NCBI GenBank assembly: GCA_023954475.1
Contig: JAMLHW010000017.1
Location: 1-64,000, forward strand
DNA length: 64,000 bases
Source of the DNA: Anaerolineae bacterium
GTDB lineage: Bacteria; Chloroflexota; Anaerolineae; Promineifilales; Promineifilaceae
Reading direction: 5' to 3'
Shown here: in pieces, positions 47,901-53,285 of the stretch
Numbering within the stretch: position 1 is the first letter of the stretch
Layout of the letters: each line of letters begins with the position of its first letter
Made by a program: the position numbers and the translations under genes
The notes under the pieces: model-generated
Databases searched by the model: none
Told to the model about the DNA's origin: nothing
What the model saw: only the letters and a program-made list of their open reading frames with translations

Positions 47901-48429
47901 TGTCGCCGAGATTGAGCGCAAAGGTATTGCCTTGCACATCGCCGGATGGCGTAGTGGCACTCAACGATGCACCGTTCGTAATCTCATCGCTCAGAACAAC
48001 GCTGCGCACTGTGTTGGAATCGGCCGAAAAGTCAAACGCTTCGTAGATCGCCAATGTATCGGTAATCGTCGTCGAGACAGGCACAATGGGGAAAAGGGTC
48101 GGCGGTTGGTTGTTGGTCACGGTATAAGTGACGTACAGGGTGCTGCCGATTGCGCCCGATGGTGTATAGCTCGATTGGGTGCGGCTGACGAGCAGGATGG
48201 ATGATTCGGCTTCGGCCGAATTCGTGGCTGATTGTACTGGATTGCTTTGTCTGGATTGCTCGATTTCGGGCAAAACGCTGTCGAGCAACATATCACTTAG
48301 CTCAGCAGCGGGGGTTTCGGCCGAAAGCGTCTCCGCATATGCCTTGGCCTGGAGCGGTTGCAGCCAGCTCCCGGCTAACATTGTCGTGACGAGAATCCAG
48401 TTGAGTAGATGGTGAAATCGCCGTTTCAT
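35923..48429 (-). CDS. Giant modular cell-surface protein (4168 residues)
   Basis: A signal peptide (residues 1 to about 32) follows a start supported by AGGAGG. Residues about 235-380 are transglutaminase-like (GNSVDQSSLLIAMLRSNGIP, then HWWVEAN with His361 and LDPSF with Asp376), but the catalytic Cys position is Ser291. A hydrophobic stretch near 830 precedes 23 prolines (854-876) and a CPSC motif. Residues about 880-1980 are beta-rich, partly NEW3/CARDB-like. Residues about 1990-3035 are four tandem two-part modules. Residues about 3046-3450 carry FG-GAP/VCBS repeats with Ca-binding motifs such as DINNDGKTE, DLNGDGVLD and DVDNDGYAE. NEW3-like domains follow, then a C-terminal helix with tail WRKRRYFGRK. 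It is monocistronic. Adhesion or matrix function is inferred only. Confidence 0.9.
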   Translation of the reverse strand: MKRRFHHLLNWILVTTMLAGSWLQPLQAKAYAETLSAETPAAELSDMLLDSVLPEIEQSRQSNPVQSATNSAEAESSILLVSRTQSSYTPSGAIGSTLYVTYTVTNNQPPTLFPIVPVSTTITDTLAIYEAFDFSADSNTVRSVVLSDEITNGASLSATTPSGDVQGNTFALNLGDIPPATSITATVTLDVPGTVAALTEFDSGATVHGTWLGRGVSGQAAPITLSPDALSAYLIWTPDADIYDDDMLFQAAQIGGDPVDLFRYVQSLDYDTYAGSLRGTRGTLWSQAGNSVDQSSLLIAMLRSNGIPARYARGTLAAPDAQTLILSMFPEESRKLGHITPGADTANPADDAELLADATDHWWVEANISGVWTALDPSFAGTNPGDTKTTATNTYAEIPDSERHKVNVQLLVEQYNAFAASLDSFPKITPLDETLNSVELTGKAVTLGHLVNSTGEGGLVFTTVIHDYTPHLTIGNGERTLMGDTYQDVFSNFGGGIGNVFVTAAWIIVESTAPDGTSESYQRALVDLIGPEARNIDGEVMVDVASNRGDTDDPLFTPLDVFQLQVVTHSKTPSRYVQDLRSLINQRSPEIGVIFNEQAAIDEEDSEAVTIFTTERLPYIVEQQSLSLAFNLAEYLFRLNGRKEAIESNRLLVKAYPARPQLILQGNVNTDDVLRTSIELLNMRRRYVAAPGQATDAAYSAALLSSLQDKIVEYEWLNGVFDQVESGLSIVQEAIDQDIELVLVADGATSILDGLSISAEAKARILASTQAGNIVMVPESMVVSEGEARIGWIEIDPTGYAAFVTEDGAYAATAIEYKAILTWIALAFAAGFFGKAGSDLYDFIANTLTGSGSPPPPPPPPPPPPPPPPPPPPPPPGPCPSCHYDPLQAPPAAAYAVIVQSLAASTSQYVAACSANAAAECSDIALALPGVLLSLAQAAPQTPLPGALYNSEPAVIYPSAVQTVTHSADTVDDIITANVSAQSLAISGSTVLDWTINADQSVAFDMLTANSADVRDEMGTLLDSGSVVVENAIGVIQTAPVSLTLTADGHSGYYATALPDLGGGALWDSYSADLSATQPYTIALESAEVVVDGANTYTGTLTLAVTGNTAISGSGTGIVPNFATEGDGTVSAAEITVGPGGGTLTVTGNVIDVTGGIAFTTFDGDIYLNPFVPDADQIGFDGSADFFTLSTVPTTTTTTPGTPVMFNVDFFANYADDYAVTVQGPLDWTIELDTSGTATVTPPQGATPGDYPILVTAHSTTVDNAFATAVFNVTTTAVDGVALAVVPDSPVTVPMGDVLSAADDYLRTAVEPFGQTNDGRADIPDAAYTVFITNTSTISREFTVDVANVPAGWLILSGAGGATSTTLSLVAGEVGQLGFYIQPDDGTVPAPGTTFSIDVTATANDNGSISDSQSIGFTMPSVAFPYLQLGPQLRYTGPDTVIDLELTATNVGNTAGSFDVDMAVFGNLYFPGTLISDTLSASPAALSTGSLAVGTTHTETVSIDTTGATVGQGYLVVAESAGSGYAPRTYATVLIVSAEAACAFDAAALIESLGDTVLAASLERLGLTLNVFSADLTDLDARDAVIAAITNVVLTGSDLPAAADLSTIAADMATHTDPVDLQNDLDALCLALDALGDDAIAFDLYGPVVAWNPSFDAILLGDTATYSLTVTNAGTVTTTYEITATLPDGDQTTMVTLEPDESADLPFDTTPGALGLYTLSADVVALSTDVSRRANAGLNVVDAFLAFTDVSVDPNFVDIGLSSTDIAITVDNLAFIPIDADAAVSVVSVEDGIEVFSDTVPLTLQGENRTYDLLSADTSPFAEGVYTVTVELRDSGGTLIPVGTNYDYLFVGQSLGVEHDVQPQLVSPGTVTVTTVITTEILVDTIVPGSAPAVTQMETTGPRDYIVIPTEIATEESVPTEADMFSSAAGDLSQLVPGERISDPNHELFAEPVEEVSEQPEGPPLATSGGSAENDDSEPFIPQLAPFTGYTRTEASNTTAITYTTGWSSRALTGATEGNTYRSNTTDSTATFEFTGTWVNVGLMGKSDAGIAEIFVDGVSQGLFDLYRRQTRPIDLVFNSLPNVAHTLTISVTGTANPQASNDYLWLDFIDTWDGTALPVGQFEQEDTGVLYTNNWTFRNDTNASDGRYARSTDDTVWFPFEGDSISIDVFNYDQAGAADFYVDGQHLHRIDLYEPFIMTRTLSFDGFGPGLHLFSIRPNQNNATLDKITVPATDAAYTEPVQTGIARIEEWHPDILYNGVPYTATATSWNYTVYGKASRGDTVLGDAIGDTMTYTFDGDWLSIGLMSDTLGGQVEIAIDAVPQETIDTYRRVDMPINRIYTGLGAGSHTVTLTILPTSNPFSGGNRLYFDYFETWDGALEPDGLFEADFLDIDRLHYSDGWDLRSDGLAANGNYVRSTSGNIWFHFTNDSITYEAYAYSGADTVTLWLDGVKQQTVDIESATGISRTFTFDGLSAGQPHILLAQAERGMATLDQLHVPAIEPATVFTPCSGYCRYEEYDPALRFNGFPADVAPTSFSNQTSAIASEVGMMRTTTTGDDFSLDFSGESVAIGFFSSEFGADVDIYIDGAYVETLDTYTRDNDTVSAVYQLAPGAHVISATVTGTAHPNSGGSRVELDYIDVWDGTALPTTAQEAEDVAFYSDNWFEGSDPAATNGTFQRNNEGDRSIWMPFTGDSVEFTLVTWDGGDRHAAALVDGVEVDSLNFWSAEFMTKTLAYDGFGPGTHLLQIQSQFGDVGVDTIQSPATVPVEDTSPPTGLVRYEENQLTYNGASYPQRPSSWFIAGTIGAAPSSQEVIASSTASDVAELSFTGSAANIGFYTGGTNGSAEIFVDGVSKGIFDLTTATDTFSVTRITDLITGTHTLSITVVSGRVAIDYVDIWDASPVADELIDPWPGDIGEEERVHFGEFLGFNGNFDDNAIGDRYVTGWFNANHRVWHTFLGDSITFYGFTRDNTNNANIYIDGVFVTNVDMQYAFSPVPIAFHFNDLGPGMHEIRVDNGASMRVDGFATPATNLPYAPMVEWSDNAAAGNGAPLFGSLGMVSGVASGDINNDGKTELVFGSDTLLIWGKLFVYTGDGSDSGDGDPILWTDDIGGAPVDRAWIGSPALGELDGDPESEIVVLSSKDVRIYEHDGTLKIITDTLKGADVTGAPALGNLDTDPEAEIVINYDSGVAVLESDGSIAWSTAFPYWATAPMLADLNGDGVLDIVSADWGKWDDGVPSTVYAYSYNLGTPALLWSTSITPTISYPQTPTFDNGLLGSHAIADIDGMLPGGDPDPEILISHYGWLSVLNHDGTILWQKELEPGFPGGVGVADIDGDGEVEIITGMKYEFEPGRFGKLYALNADGSLLWDVIAEDSTSANNATVLDLNGDGVFEVAWNGKEQGFTIYNGADGSILFNDPELFSITGSDYPIIVDVDNDGYAEIVVPTLSGVRVVGMDGVWGEARSIWNQQTYHITNVNDDLSVPFTELDSWEIHNTYHTQYPSDFVLPIFDVVLTHTVGITDVTVLSDTFNIDPDIESDPLYLWDYTQTYADVVVTRTFQSRLDEMLPGETRLVAQGTEVAYVLPSGTNVLTLPPLYVSAAHIIEVAPETLTVSPGGKVTYTVTLTNVHDSAETFDLGVVGLQEGWLVDWLDNVIVPANSTTQLSLVVMPDETAAVTTLPFTVQATVNGATDSDSAELDIIDTFTMAITPETQSALAGVPTVYTLTVTNLLATPQTIDLEGAFSGDIAVDPSALLPASGVATLPVTVTGYEAGTAPFTVSGVNVTTNASDSATASLTVVGDRALAIDIAPDTVEGGVVSPLIYTVIVSNLGSYKETADLSAVVPVGWSAEFIANGNTVTAIDLNAGVFNSAELALFVTAPAGTTAASYPVSVTAMSNAAPAVTASDAATATINTLGVGAEFVTALRTTTIAPSDTGNFIVEVTNHGSSADTYDMSAIGYFAVSGTTFTPSSVSLAPGATQQVNVTTDPVPYALPQAYELTVLATSQTDGSVQDIARETVIFTAEPGVDVEWLVPSKTIPFPAPVTFVLVVTNTGNIATEYDLSATFGALVAALPQPSVTIPAGFAGALSFVVTPPSDGTFPFDATADDGTVSDTDSATLVVEEPTAVDGLRSQPNVADMPQLYIATMLLLISSVLLVLWRKRRYFGRK
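39320..42463 (-). repeat. Four tandem two-part beta modules in the giant protein
   Basis: Four copies of a 255-270-residue unit begin near 42463, 41699, 40890 and 40098. Part A ends with forms of VYLDYIDTWDGT (LWLDFIDTWDGT, LYFDYFETWDGA, VELDYIDVWDGT, VAIDYVDIWDAS) after an (E/D)I(F/Y/A)(V/I)D segment and an about 10-residue HT(L/V) turn. Part B starts with YSDGWDLR- or YTNNWTFR-like sequence, has (V/I)W(F/M/H)xFxxDS, then an FDG(F/L)xxG turn. The look is of jelly-roll carbohydrate-binding modules, but no named family was matched. Confidence 0.8.
45802..45870 (-). repeat. Run of 23 proline codons (G-rich on the plus strand)
   Basis: Twenty-three successive CCN codons in the giant gene; the plus strand reads as uninterrupted NGG triplets. 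The codons vary at the third base, so it is not a perfect microsatellite. It encodes a rigid polyproline II spacer (residues 854-876) between a hydrophobic segment and the beta-rich half. Confidence 0.95.
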
Positions 48430-48721
48430 CAAGGCCTCCTGTGTGTGTGCAAACGTGAGCAATTCATTGAGCGCAACTCGGCGTTGCTACTCAGGCGCAA
48501 TCCGAATATGGAAGTTTTAGCAGCGATATGTTGAGAGACAATCTCTCCGACATGCCGTTACATGTCGGGAACAAACCACCAGCGGATGGATTGAAGCATA
48601 ATCCCACCGCCTAAAATCCAACGCATTTTGGCAAATTGCGGCTGTTTTTTCAACACATTCGGCAAAATTGCATTGCGCCTCGAGACGACTAATCCGGCAC
48701 AAGATGTGTTAAGATCGAGCT

Positions 48722-49069
48722 ATGCGACTATTTAGCAAACATATGGCACGAGACGAAGATGGGTATTGGGAAACGGAGATTTCGGCCGAAGCCGTCACCG
48801 AAAACAACATGACGACGGCCACCGTTGACAAAACAAAACTGATTGTGACACGCCTCGACGATACGATCATCGCCTTCAGCCGCACTTGCCCTCATGCCGC
48901 CGCCGACCTCGGCAAAGGTACATTACACAGAGGTCGTGTCAGTTGTCCCAACCACGGCTGGAAATTCGACATTCGCAGCGGTCGCATCCTCTGGCCCGAA
49001 GACGAATACTGCAGCCTCAAACGCTATCCGGTCAAAATCACAAACGGTATAATCTGGATTAACGTCTGA
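48722..49069 (+). CDS. Rieske [2Fe-2S] domain protein
   Basis: A 115-residue protein consisting almost entirely of a Rieske domain. The cluster ligands are CPHAAA and CPNHGW, in the C-x-H ... C-x2-H arrangement with 16 residues between Cys-His and the next Cys. RYPVKITNGIIWINV closes the fold. There is no signal or membrane segment, so it is a cytoplasmic ferredoxin-type or small NirD/dioxygenase-ferredoxin-like protein. No oxygenase or reductase partner is adjacent. No Shine-Dalgarno is seen; TAAGAT lies 6 bases before the ATG, so the mRNA may be leaderless. Confidence 0.9.
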   Translation: MRLFSKHMARDEDGYWETEISAEAVTENNMTTATVDKTKLIVTRLDDTIIAFSRTCPHAAADLGKGTLHRGRVSCPNHGWKFDIRSGRILWPEDEYCSLKRYPVKITNGIIWINV

Positions 49070-49091
49070 CCCTGCTCAATGCCATAACAGA

Positions 49092-50417
49092 CTAATTGCC
49101 ATTGACAATTCGATAGATATCGCCATTGACATGGTCCATCACATACAACTCGCCGGCTGCATCTTCGCCAAAGCTGGAGATGATCATTTCTGTGGGTAGT
49201 ACCATGCGCGTTTGCCATACGCCATCGACATTGGCAGCCGCAAAAATGTCGCCAAAACAATAATCGACATATAAATAGTTGCCCCACAACGCCGGAGATT
49301 GTGCGCCACGATAGACGTATCCGCCAGTAATTGAACAGCCGCCTGCGGCATGTGTGTACTCAATGATGGGAAGCACCTTGCCCGCCCTGTCACATGCTTC
49401 ACTGAGATAACAGCTCGAACCTTCCATCACATTCCAACCGTAATTCAAGCCACCGGAACTATCTGCTACCTCAAAACTGACTTCTTCTATCAGATTCTGA
49501 CCAACGTCGGCAACATACATATCTCCCGTAGCGCGATCAAAACTGATACGCCACGGATTGCGCCAGCCAATCGACCAGATTTCATTGCGGGCGCTGTCAT
49601 CAGCGACAAACGGATTGTCAGCCGGAATAGCGTAAAATTCGCCATTATCGATATCAATGCGAATGATTGAGCCCAGCAACGACTCTGCATTTTGGCCGTT
49701 GTTCTGCGGATCTCCTTGTGAACCACCATCGCCAAACCCGGCATACAAGTAGCCATCCGGCCCAAATAAAAGGTGGCCGCCGTTGTGATTTTCGTATGGT
49801 TGACCAACCCGCAGCAACTGGCGCTCGCTGTTGGCCAGCGCCACATTGGGATCATCACTCACGGCAAATTCGGAAATGACGGCTGCGCCACTGGCATCGG
49901 TGTAATAAGCGAAAAAGCGACCATTGTTGGGGTAGTCTGGATGAAACGCGATGCTCAGCAGCCCCCGTTCGTTGGCATTGTTGTTCACACGATCACGGAT
50001 GTCGAGGAACGGTCCCGGCAACTGTTGACCGTCCAAAACAGCATAGACAACACCTTGCTGCTCGACGATAAACAGCCGTTCGTCGCCGGCATGGGTCAAA
50101 TAAAGAGGCCGGGCGTAACCACCGATAATCCATTCGAGTTCAACTGATTGCGCCAGGGTGACGGGAATGGGTGTCTCGGTAGGTGTTGGTTCTGGTGTCA
50201 GTGTGGGTTCCAGAGTCGGCGTCGGCGTTTCGGCCGAATCCACCGTTTCCACAACCACGGGGAGTGGTGTCGGCGTGTCCGTCGGCAGCGGCGTGTCGGT
50301 GGGCTGCACAATCGGCGGTGTCACCAGTGTCACCGCCTCATCTTCAACGTTATCGCCACCACAGGCGACGAGCGCGACTGACATGATCAAGATTATCAAT
50401 AATAAATGAATGCGCAT
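49092..50417 (-). CDS. PQQ-dependent sugar dehydrogenase lipoprotein
   Basis: A 441-residue exported beta-propeller of the glucose/sorbosone dehydrogenase (GSDH) family. The lipobox is LVAC (Cys19). A Thr/Pro linker (about 45-90) leads to the catalytic domain: RPLYLTHAGDERLFIVEQQG, ERGLLSIAFHPDYPNNGRF, ENHNGGHLLFGPDGYLYAGF with the His-rich active-site loop, and WSIGWRNPWRISFDRATGDM. These match soluble aldose dehydrogenases that need PQQ and Ca2+. No pqq genes are in the window, so the cofactor would come from elsewhere or the enzyme may have another role. Confidence 0.9.
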   Translation of the reverse strand: MRIHLLLIILIMSVALVACGGDNVEDEAVTLVTPPIVQPTDTPLPTDTPTPLPVVVETVDSAETPTPTLEPTLTPEPTPTETPIPVTLAQSVELEWIIGGYARPLYLTHAGDERLFIVEQQGVVYAVLDGQQLPGPFLDIRDRVNNNANERGLLSIAFHPDYPNNGRFFAYYTDASGAAVISEFAVSDDPNVALANSERQLLRVGQPYENHNGGHLLFGPDGYLYAGFGDGGSQGDPQNNGQNAESLLGSIIRIDIDNGEFYAIPADNPFVADDSARNEIWSIGWRNPWRISFDRATGDMYVADVGQNLIEEVSFEVADSSGGLNYGWNVMEGSSCYLSEACDRAGKVLPIIEYTHAAGGCSITGGYVYRGAQSPALWGNYLYVDYCFGDIFAAANVDGVWQTRMVLPTEMIISSFGEDAAGELYVMDHVNGDIYRIVNGN

Positions 50418-50433
50418 AGGCTACTCCGCATAG

Positions 50434-50464
50434 AAAAAGGGCATACAAACTGATTGTACGCCCT
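50434..50464 (-). terminator. Terminator of citrate synthase 1
   Basis: AGGGCATACAA (50438-50448) pairs with TTGTACGCCCT (50454-50464), with one G-U, across a 5-base loop, and is followed on the minus strand by five Us. It lies just after the first citrate synthase stop. Confidence 0.8.
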
Positions 50465-50488
50465 CTTAAGTTTGTGAGAAAGACGGCC

Positions 50489-51613
50489 TTAACGTGCTTC
50501 TAAAGGCACGTATTCCAAATCGAGATCGCCGATGTAATTCGCTTTCGGCCGAATCAAACGATTGTCTAGCGCCTGCTCCATCACATGCGCCGTCCAGCCA
50601 GCCACACGCGAAATCGCAAACGCACATGTAAACTGATCCATCGGCAAGCCAACCATATACAATACAATCGCCGAATAATAATCGACATTGGCATACAAAT
50701 TGCGCTCTACAAAATATGCATCCTCACGCGTCAACGTTTCAATGTGCGATGCGACGCCAAACCATTCACCCGCTCCACTACTGCGAGCCATCTCCTCCGC
50801 CATTGGCTTGAGAATCGTGGCCCGTGGATCGAGAACCTTGTAAACACGGTGACCAACACCCATGATACGCTGGCCACTGGCACGCGTATCCGCGTACCAT
50901 TCATCCACACCGCGTTCGGCAGCGGCAACAAACTGTTCCATCGCCTTCTGATTAGCGCGTCCGTGTGCATCACCTTTGAGCGTTCCGACGGCCGACGTGA
51001 TTGCCGAATACATATCGGAAATCGTCGCAAACGTCACACGTGCCGCAAATGTCGAAGCATTAAAGCCATGATCCGTCAACAACACGAGATAGGCATCAAA
51101 GGCTCGTACCGCTGCCGCATCGGGTTCATTGCCGCTGAGCATATAGAGGAAATTGGCAGCATGACCCAAATCAGCACGCGGCGCGATTGGCTCCTGCCCG
51201 TTGCGGATACGCTCCCATGCCGCCACGATGGTCGGCATGCTCGCGGTCAATCGACCAGCTTTCTTGCGCAACTCTTCCTGGGAAATATTGTCGGCATCCA
51301 GGTCGATCAAGCCCAATGCGCTGACAGCAGTGCGCAGTACGGCCATTGGATGCGCCGTGGTTGGTGTTCTGCGCAACATGTCAACCACAAATTCAGGAAC
51401 GGAACGTTGCCCGGCTAGTGCAGCTTTGAACTCATGCAGTTCGTCTGCATTAGGCAGTCGCCCATTCCACAACAGATAAACGACTTCTTCAAAAGTTGAA
51501 TTTGGGCCAAGATCCATCATGTCGTAGCCACGATAAATGAGAACCCCGTTCTCGCCATCAACCAGGCTGAGTTTTGTATCGGCGACAACGGCTCCGGCAA
51601 GTCCTTTGCTCAT
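50489..51613 (-). CDS. Citrate (Si)-synthase, short Gram-positive type
   Basis: A 374-residue citrate synthase condensing acetyl-CoA and oxaloacetate. It has KGLAGAVVADTKLSLVDGEN, LLTDHGFNASTFAARVTFAT with the His-x2-Phe base region, GALKGDAHGRANQKAM-like LKGDAHGRANQKAM with catalytic His, MGVGHRVYKVLDPRA, and NVDYYSAIVLYMVGLP with catalytic Asp. Length and opening match the short dimeric enzymes of Gram-positives and archaea, some of which prefer propionyl-CoA (methylcitrate synthases). AAGGAG precedes the ATG. It is divergent from a second, longer citrate synthase; which one serves the TCA cycle is not clear. Confidence 0.92.
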   Translation of the reverse strand: MSKGLAGAVVADTKLSLVDGENGVLIYRGYDMMDLGPNSTFEEVVYLLWNGRLPNADELHEFKAALAGQRSVPEFVVDMLRRTPTTAHPMAVLRTAVSALGLIDLDADNISQEELRKKAGRLTASMPTIVAAWERIRNGQEPIAPRADLGHAANFLYMLSGNEPDAAAVRAFDAYLVLLTDHGFNASTFAARVTFATISDMYSAITSAVGTLKGDAHGRANQKAMEQFVAAAERGVDEWYADTRASGQRIMGVGHRVYKVLDPRATILKPMAEEMARSSGAGEWFGVASHIETLTREDAYFVERNLYANVDYYSAIVLYMVGLPMDQFTCAFAISRVAGWTAHVMEQALDNRLIRPKANYIGDLDLEYVPLEAR

Positions 51614-51667
51614 TGAAAAGTAACTCCTTGGGTAGGTCTACTGATAGCGAATTTGATACCAGTGCGA

Positions 51668-51676
51668 AGTATAGCA
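51668..51676 (-). promoter_or_regulatory. Extended -10 for citrate synthase 1
   Basis: Minus-strand TGCTATACT has a TGn extension plus TATACT (5 of 6). It lies 54 bases before the ATG. No -35 at standard spacing was found. Confidence 0.4.
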
Positions 51677-51794
51677 AATGACAGTTACATTCTCGTTAAC
51701 AACGGGCAGTTGCCGATTGGTGCTTAATGATAGGGGGAATTCGGCCGAAACTGACAGTAATTCCTCCTGCAAAACCAGTCGCCCTGTCATATAA

Positions 51795-51823
51795 TTGAGC
51801 TATTCTGATACCGTCCATGTAAT
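51795..51823 (+). promoter_or_regulatory. Sigma-70 promoter for citrate synthase 2
   Basis: TTGAGC (51795-51800) and TGTAAT (51818-51823), matching 4 of 6 and 5 of 6, have a 17-base spacer. The leader would be about 68 bases with GGAGG before the ATG. Confidence 0.5.
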
Positions 51824-51897
51824 GCGCTAAACCACAGAGGTTTCCGCTGACACACAAACTTCACTCACTAATCTTCAACACGGAGGCACAGCCTGAA

Positions 51898-53190
51898 ATG
51901 AGTACAGACACATTGACCGTTACCGATAACCGTACCGGTCGCACATACGAATTGCCCATCACCTATGACACCATCAACGCCATGGATCTGCGCAAGATCA
52001 AAGTCAATGATGATGATTTTGGCATGATGAGCTACGATCCGGGATTCAAAAACACCGCTTCAACCAAGAGTACAATCACCGAAATTGACGGCGACAGAGG
52101 CATCTTGCGCTATCGCGGCTATCCCATCGAGCAATTGGCCGAACAATCCAACTATCTCGAAGTCGCCTATTTGCTGCTCAATGGCGAACTTCCCACACAA
52201 AGCGAATACGACCTGTGGGAATACGACGTACTCCACCACACATTTGTCCACGAAAACATCAAATCGTTGATGGAATCATTCCGCTACGACGCCCATCCCA
52301 TGGCGATGTTTATGGCGACCGTCTCAGCCATGGCCACCTTTTATCCTGAAGGCCGTGATATCGATGACGCTTTCAACCGCTACAAACAAATCGTGCGCCT
52401 GATCGCCAAAGTGCCGACTGTGGCAGCCTTCTCCTACCGGCACAGCCGCGGTCTGCCGTTTGTCTATCCGGACAACGATTTGAGCTACACCGGCAATTTC
52501 CTCAACATGCTCGATAAAATGACGCAGGTCAAATACACACCCGATCCCGTTCTGGAACGGGCCTTGGATGTGCTTTTCATCTTGCATGCTGACCACGAGC
52601 AAAACTGCGGGACAGCCACCATGCGTGTCATCGGTTCCAGCCATGCTGACCCATATTCGGCGATGGCGGGTGCGGCCGGTGCACTTTACGGCCCACTGCA
52701 CGGTGGCGCAAACGAAAAAGTGTTGCGCATGTTGCTTGAAATTGGCGACATCAAAAATGTGCCCGACTTTATCCAAGGCGTCAAGAACCGTGAGCGCTTA
52801 TTGATGGGCTTCGGCCATCGCGTTTACAAGAATTACGATCCGCGCGCACGCATCATCAAAAACATTGCCGATGAGGTTTTTGAGGTGACAGGTAAGAATC
52901 CATTGCTCGATATTGCGCTCGAGCTGGAGCGCATCGCATTGGAAGACGACTTTTTCGTCAGCCGTAATCTCTATCCAAATGTCGACTTCTACTCGGGTCT
53001 GATTTATCAGGCGATGAGATTCCCGATTGCCATGTTTACTGTCCTGTTTGCGATTCCGCGCACGGTGGGCTGGTTAGCCCAATGGCAGGAAATGCTAACC
53101 GATCCGGAGCAAAAAATCGCCCGTCCACGCCAGATTTACCTCGGCGAAGGCGCACGCGATTATGTGCCGATGAACGAAAGAGAAGGATAG
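51898..53190 (+). CDS. gltA: Citrate synthase, long (E. coli-like) type
   Basis: A 430-residue citrate synthase with the N-terminal extension of the long, often hexameric and NADH-regulated bacterial class. Landmarks: MSYDPGFKNTASTKSTITEI, GILRYRGYPIEQLAEQSNYL, ILHADHEQNCGTATMRVIGS with the His base region, YGPLHGGANEKVLRML with the catalytic His, MGFGHRVYKNYDPRAR, and NVDFYSGLIYQAM with the catalytic Asp. It contains no HIP octamer over 1.3 kb. It is divergent from a shorter paralogue 284 bases away; the two may differ in acyl-CoA preference or regulation. A terminator follows. Confidence 0.93.
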   Translation: MSTDTLTVTDNRTGRTYELPITYDTINAMDLRKIKVNDDDFGMMSYDPGFKNTASTKSTITEIDGDRGILRYRGYPIEQLAEQSNYLEVAYLLLNGELPTQSEYDLWEYDVLHHTFVHENIKSLMESFRYDAHPMAMFMATVSAMATFYPEGRDIDDAFNRYKQIVRLIAKVPTVAAFSYRHSRGLPFVYPDNDLSYTGNFLNMLDKMTQVKYTPDPVLERALDVLFILHADHEQNCGTATMRVIGSSHADPYSAMAGAAGALYGPLHGGANEKVLRMLLEIGDIKNVPDFIQGVKNRERLLMGFGHRVYKNYDPRARIIKNIADEVFEVTGKNPLLDIALELERIALEDDFFVSRNLYPNVDFYSGLIYQAMRFPIAMFTVLFAIPRTVGWLAQWQEMLTDPEQKIARPRQIYLGEGARDYVPMNEREG

Positions 53191-53216
53191 TCAGTCCGGT
53201 ATCGTCTTCAAATAAG

Positions 53217-53252
53217 AACGGCCAGTACTCGAGATGGGTACTGGCCGTTTTT
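53217..53252 (+). terminator. Rho-independent terminator of citrate synthase 2
   Basis: AACGGCCAGTAC and GTACTGGCCGTT (53217-53228 with 53238-53249) form a perfect 12-bp stem over a 9-base loop, running into five Ts. Confidence 0.93.
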
Positions 53253-53285
53253 GATGTTTGAGGCGACTATCGAGTTGCGTTGTCG

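Noticed and set aside
50148-50409. Glycine/valine-rich plus-strand reading frames opposite the dehydrogenase N-terminus
   Set aside because: They are the antisense of the Thr/Pro linker of the dehydrogenase; the low complexity explains the open frames.
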